Assembly (NCBI GenBank): GCA_937996655.1
Contig: CALKUK010000011.1
Location: 434,001 to 498,000, forward strand
Source of the DNA: an uncultured Sphingomonadaceae bacterium
Lineage (GTDB): Bacteria > Pseudomonadota > Alphaproteobacteria > Sphingomonadales > Sphingomonadaceae
Length of the DNA stretch: 64,000 nucleotides
Reading direction: 5' to 3'
Shown here piece after piece: positions 61,501 through 64,000 of the stretch. The notes below the pieces were generated by a model. The model saw only the letters and a list, made by a program, of their open reading frames with translations, was not told the DNA's origin and did not search any database. The translations under genes were made by a program, and so were the position numbers. Each line of letters starts with the position of its first letter. Positions within the stretch are counted from its first letter, which is position 1.

Positions 61501-64000
61501 GCTGGAAGTTGGCGGCCGCGATGGTGCTGTGATTGATCTTTCAGGTCTGACCTTACCGTCCGCGCCGGCCCTGTTGACGTCGCCTTCTGGCGCGACAGTT
61601 ATGGCGGGATCGGCAGGTGTTCCGGATACGACGTCGCTATCTGGTGCGACGGTTACGCCGGGATCGGCAGGCATCCCTGGCACCACGGTGCCGCAGGGAG
61701 CTAATGGCGTGATAGCGTCCTTGGGAGCGACGGAGGTAGGGAGGTCTTCGTCGACGACCATTCGTAACTTTTTCACAGATACGACAACACGCTTAGGATC
61801 CGTTCTTTTGGGTGGGACGACGCTTGTTATCGAAACTGATGCTAATGCTGTTGGCGCAAACGCATTATCTTTTTCCGGTACTGGCTCACTCGAGAAAACG
61901 GGTCCAGGGACACTGCAACTGCGCGGCGCGAACAGTTATAGCGGGAACACGCGTGTTAGCCAGGGCGTATTGGACGTGCCAACCGAAGTCCAATTGGGGA
62001 CCGGGGACATCACCCTCGCTGGCGGGACATTGCGGTTCACCTCCGACGGCCAAGTTTCTCTAACAAAGGCCGTAACCTTAGTTGCAGACAGCGCCATTGA
62101 GTTCACCCCGCCGAGCCCCGGATTCCAGGTCAATTGGAGCGGGGCGCAGTTTAACAATAGCGCCAGCGCCATTGGGCTTTTCGAATTCGATCCTAGCCTG
62201 TTTGCGAGCATGAACGGTGAGCAGTCAACCAAACAGGTCGGTGCTGGCTTTGCGATAAATAGTGTGACCGTCCAAGGGGCGGCCAGTGGCAATGGCACTT
62301 TTGGTCCAACTGACTTTTCATCTTATTATTTCAGCGCAGCCAATCCCTTAGATACGACGCGGGAACTCATTGGTCAGCCGATGAGCAATGGCTTCAATTT
62401 TGGCAGTTTCAGCGCCACTGGGGGGTATGGCGGGCCAAGCGGCGACTTCAACCTATTCAGCAGCGGCAATAATCCCAACGCACCCAACGGGACCTTTTAC
62501 TTCGTCTTAACGACAGCAGGCGCCTCGGGGTCACAAATGGCTGTTGTATCCATGGTGCCGATTGCGGTTGGTGCGCCGAGTGACGCCCAGATCTCTGGTG
62601 CCATCAACGGCGGTTTCAATCTGCGGATTGCCGCGAATGGCAAGCTGTCTCTGTTGGGGACTATGGGCAATTCGCAACCTTTGGGGTCACTCACTGTCGG
62701 CGCAAATGGCACTCTGCGCCTTGGGGCGAATGCACAGATCACGGCGATTGGTGACATTCGCCTGAAGGCACTTACACGATTTTTGAACGAGTCCACCTAT
62801 CCTAGTGTTTTGGCCAGTTCCTCTGGGACGTGGCGTGTCTACAGCGGAAACAGCAACCCATTTGGCGGCGGCACCACAGCCGATGTTGCCGGTGGCCTCG
62901 TTTATGAGTTCAAGGCTTATGGGGTTGGGCCCCAGCAAGATTTCAACACGGCCGCAGCAAATGGCTTGGATGGTTTTATCTATGCGTACACACCGTCGCT
63001 GACGGTCACATCGGCAAACCCAATCACCAAAGTTTATGACGGCACAACGGCGCTTTTGGATCCGCTTCCAGCATTGACGATCACAAGCCCGGTGTCGGGC
63101 GATGTTCTGACAGTATCGGGGACGCCGACAGGAAACTTCACCTCACCAGATGCGTCGACCTCAGCCTCCATTCTGCTCTCGGGTCTGACGGTGTCAGCGG
63201 TTGCCGGAACCAGGCCGGTCTTTGGTTATAGTCTTGGCGCTTCAACGCTTGCGGCCACAATCACGCCCAAGCCGTTAACAGTATCGCTCACCGGCACCGT
63301 AAGCCGGGCTTATGACGGAACGACAGCAGTCTCCCTTTCTCAAAGCAACTTCAATGTTACGGGCCTGGTGGATAACCAAAGTCTGTCGCTGATCAGCGCA
63401 ACCGGAAATCTTGCGAGCAAAGATGTCGGTACGGGGCTCAACGTCACAACAGACATATCACAGGTTTCATTTCAAGCGGGCAGTGACACGCTGCTCTACA
63501 ACTACATCCTCCCGACCGAAGCGTTCGGGAAGATTGGGGACATCACACCCAAGGTGCTGACCGCGTCGCTTACAGGCACAGCGCGCAAGATTTATGACAG
63601 CACGACCTCGGCGACGCTGGCGGCGGACAGCTTCGTGCTTGATGGGCTGGTCGGCACAGAGAGCCTGACCATCGTGCAGGCGCATGGCAGCTATGCGAGC
63701 AAGGATGTGGGGTCTCAGATCATTGTCACCGCCGACATCTCGCCTGCAGATTTTACAGCGGGCAGCGGCACGCTGATCACCAACTATGTTTTGCCGTCGG
63801 CGACGGTAAGTGGCGCGATTGGGGAGATTACGCCCAAGGCACTGGTGGCCAGTCTGGTGGGCACCATCAGCCGGGCCTATGACGGCACGTCTGCTGCGAC
63901 GCTGGCCGCGACCAACTTCAACCTCTCGGGCTTTGCCGGGGATGATCGTCTAAATGTCAGCCAGACCGTCGGTCGTTATGCGAGCAAGGATGTCGGAACG
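58541..64000 (+). CDS. Two-partner-secretion filamentous-haemagglutinin-like adhesin (3' end outside window)
   Basis: The frame is open from ATG 58541 to the window end: at least 1820 residues. It starts with a signal peptide (about 1-25, ending AHA) and a TPS/haemagglutination-activity domain (about 26-260) with AVINWSDLSV, QPNASSITLNRV and the NPAGVLVG version of the NPNG motif near residue 117. Next come low-complexity beta-helix sequence, a PA14-like domain (about 567-735), autotransporter-type beta-strand repeats (KAGTGTL near 847, KTGPGTL near 1119), and tandem YDG repeats from about 1490 to the edge. It is the likely substrate of the FhaC-type transporter just upstream. Confidence 0.92.
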   Translation, partial: MLSSRRFRLMLLGAVSSTAFTAAHAGDFSVPSGTITGVFSSQKSNGGTQTTVTQTSARAVINWSDLSVASGDTLEFVQPNASSITLNRVVGPSGGGAIVPTHIDGTVQANGQVWVLNPAGVLVGSAGQVNVAGFLATTLGIADATFASATDAFSLTGESTASVVNQGIVTASGYAVFAGHRVENAGIVQAQLGTVALGSGRAMSMSFSADKLISFVVSDPATSQGSGVFNTATGQLIANGGRVLMTARAASAVAANVINSAGLVQANSVSLKNGEITLDAGPTGDVNVSGTLNAKGTGSGEIGGNIIVTGKNVFAAPTSQFLADGQSGGGTISLGQRPAQSGMSSPTKVYALGGSTFDASAGEVGAGGHITLQTDYNDAASFIGANGNFYANGGRTGGVGGTIEAFFSNIDLSGANAAATATGAGEAAQLKFNANSIVISTGLGAGTAIVPGTATGTGGTTTTLDVVGTLTQTTVQDLLNRGQRVSINAIGEGDGTGNILIAAPIAKSSDQDASLNFSASNNIDLVSGAIISAAGGSLNLSFLSDHNGDGLGLTRLGANISLLSGSALNDGLNGVKYDGYYADNYTFFANATPQPDPRFALPFTAINTTTPGVNFDDTYSVKFFGYFKPQTTGAYTFSTTSDDASQLFLGNSGQSVNALQSDVFAANPVTPLVSNGGIHPAAAQIGTTSQSLIAGQYYPILVLFGENGFSDEITVKFGQSGQTLTDNGLGSYYHTPNGEIVRRSNLSFSGDVVLNSNVSLATQGDVLFDGTVNSATGSAFNLNVDAGSGALSFDGDVGTGSALAGLTAKSGTFLAAKITGNNSAELMVDTAGEAAVSGIVTGAKLTKAGTGTLSLSSDANVTNISIDAGRLRSLSASGTALQSANSILIGTGGVLDLTSPQTANVTSIKSLSGAGRVDLAAGKTLDIVSGLATDSFAGVFLGPTSSTVKVSGGSLALTGDTGFTGLFKVDGATLKLVGAGSIASASGLEVGGRDGAVIDLSGLTLPSAPALLTSPSGATVMAGSAGVPDTTSLSGATVTPGSAGIPGTTVPQGANGVIASLGATEVGRSSSTTIRNFFTDTTTRLGSVLLGGTTLVIETDANAVGANALSFSGTGSLEKTGPGTLQLRGANSYSGNTRVSQGVLDVPTEVQLGTGDITLAGGTLRFTSDGQVSLTKAVTLVADSAIEFTPPSPGFQVNWSGAQFNNSASAIGLFEFDPSLFASMNGEQSTKQVGAGFAINSVTVQGAASGNGTFGPTDFSSYYFSAANPLDTTRELIGQPMSNGFNFGSFSATGGYGGPSGDFNLFSSGNNPNAPNGTFYFVLTTAGASGSQMAVVSMVPIAVGAPSDAQISGAINGGFNLRIAANGKLSLLGTMGNSQPLGSLTVGANGTLRLGANAQITAIGDIRLKALTRFLNESTYPSVLASSSGTWRVYSGNSNPFGGGTTADVAGGLVYEFKAYGVGPQQDFNTAAANGLDGFIYAYTPSLTVTSANPITKVYDGTTALLDPLPALTITSPVSGDVLTVSGTPTGNFTSPDASTSASILLSGLTVSAVAGTRPVFGYSLGASTLAATITPKPLTVSLTGTVSRAYDGTTAVSLSQSNFNVTGLVDNQSLSLISATGNLASKDVGTGLNVTTDISQVSFQAGSDTLLYNYILPTEAFGKIGDITPKVLTASLTGTARKIYDSTTSATLAADSFVLDGLVGTESLTIVQAHGSYASKDVGSQIIVTADISPADFTAGSGTLITNYVLPSATVSGAIGEITPKALVASLVGTISRAYDGTSAATLAATNFNLSGFAGDDRLNVSQTVGRYASKDVGT
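60239..60745 (+). other. PA14-like domain inside the adhesin
   Basis: In the adhesin frame this stretch reads GVKYDGYYADNYTF..., then YFKPQTTGAYTFSTTSDDASQLFLG, then GQYYPILVLFGENGFSDEITVKF. That order (an extended strand, the G-Y-F-T-SDD-L segment, and the Y-P-I-V-E-G segment) is the PA14/GLEYA pattern of carbohydrate-binding beta-barrels. Confidence 0.7.
63020..64000 (+). repeat. Tandem YDG-type repeats of about 95 residues
   Basis: Four repeat starts are visible by their Y-D-G/S-T motif near 63030, 63310, 63593 and 63877, with a period of about 270-285 bases. Each ends with an I-T-P-K segment. Blocks such as AGCAAGGATGT and CTGGCGGCGGACAGCTTC/CTGGCCGCGACCAACTTC are close at DNA level. The array continues past the edge. 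Confidence 0.85.

Noticed and set aside
1..64000. CRISPR arrays, insertion sequences, rRNA, riboswitches of known class
   Set aside because: No direct-repeat/spacer pattern, transposase motif, rRNA signature or recognisable riboswitch core was seen on reading through.

Overview
The window reads as a chromosomal segment of an alphaproteobacterium, most likely a member of the Sphingomonadales. The cues are the gene order eno, ftsB-like, pdhA, pdhB with a lipoyl domain on the E1 beta subunit; a eukaryote-like NADP isocitrate dehydrogenase; the adjacent lolC and lolD; GANTC motifs in front of a division gene; and a moderately high GC content. I see no insertion sequences, CRISPR arrays, prophage genes or rRNA. 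Genus cannot be fixed by eye.

Region 1 (1-9600) is housekeeping: the 3' part of recG, a PilZ protein, tyrS, a small group made of a DOMON-like protein, a NamZ-type muramidase (DUF1343) and a Tat-exported M24 peptidase, then a MoxR ATPase with its VWA partner. Region 2 (9600-23900) carries lolC-lolD, lon, an HU gene with a clear terminator, tRNA-Val, a Kef-type antiporter, icd, the phosphatidylethanolamine pair psd-pssA, tRNA-Asn, nadK-moaA and an EAL protein with a degenerate GGDEF domain. Region 3 (23900-30050) holds a tightly packed minus-strand cluster of small membrane proteins, one with a histone-H1-like tail, followed by eno, ftsB and the pyruvate dehydrogenase E1 genes. Region 4 (30050-50700) has three TadE/TadG-type pilus genes, a short squalene/phytoene-synthase-like protein, an EF-hand protein, trmFO, lipid and oxidoreductase genes, an HWE/HisKA_2-type sensor kinase, a complete ccmC-D-E-F-G-H-I run for cytochrome c maturation, kup and a 2'-5' RNA ligase-like gene, closed by tRNA-Met.

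Region 5 (50700-64000) is the most unusual part. After tRNA-Met comes an AT-richer gap and then five same-strand genes joined by overlaps of 1 to 11 bases: an exported TPR-CHAT (caspase-like) protein, an exported protein of unknown function, a CHASE2 adenylate cyclase, an FhaC/ShlB-type outer-membrane transporter, and a giant two-partner-secretion adhesin that runs off the window. The adhesin carries a TPS domain, a PA14-like domain, autotransporter-type beta repeats and tandem YDG repeats of about 95 residues. The arrangement suggests an adhesin export system with its own putative protease and its own cAMP-producing sensor. That functional link is an inference from gene order.

The operons that can be read as working units are lolCD (lipoprotein release), psd-pssA (phosphatidylethanolamine synthesis), ftsB-pdhAB, tadG-tadE-tadE, ccmCDEFGHI and the CHAT-to-adhesin operon.
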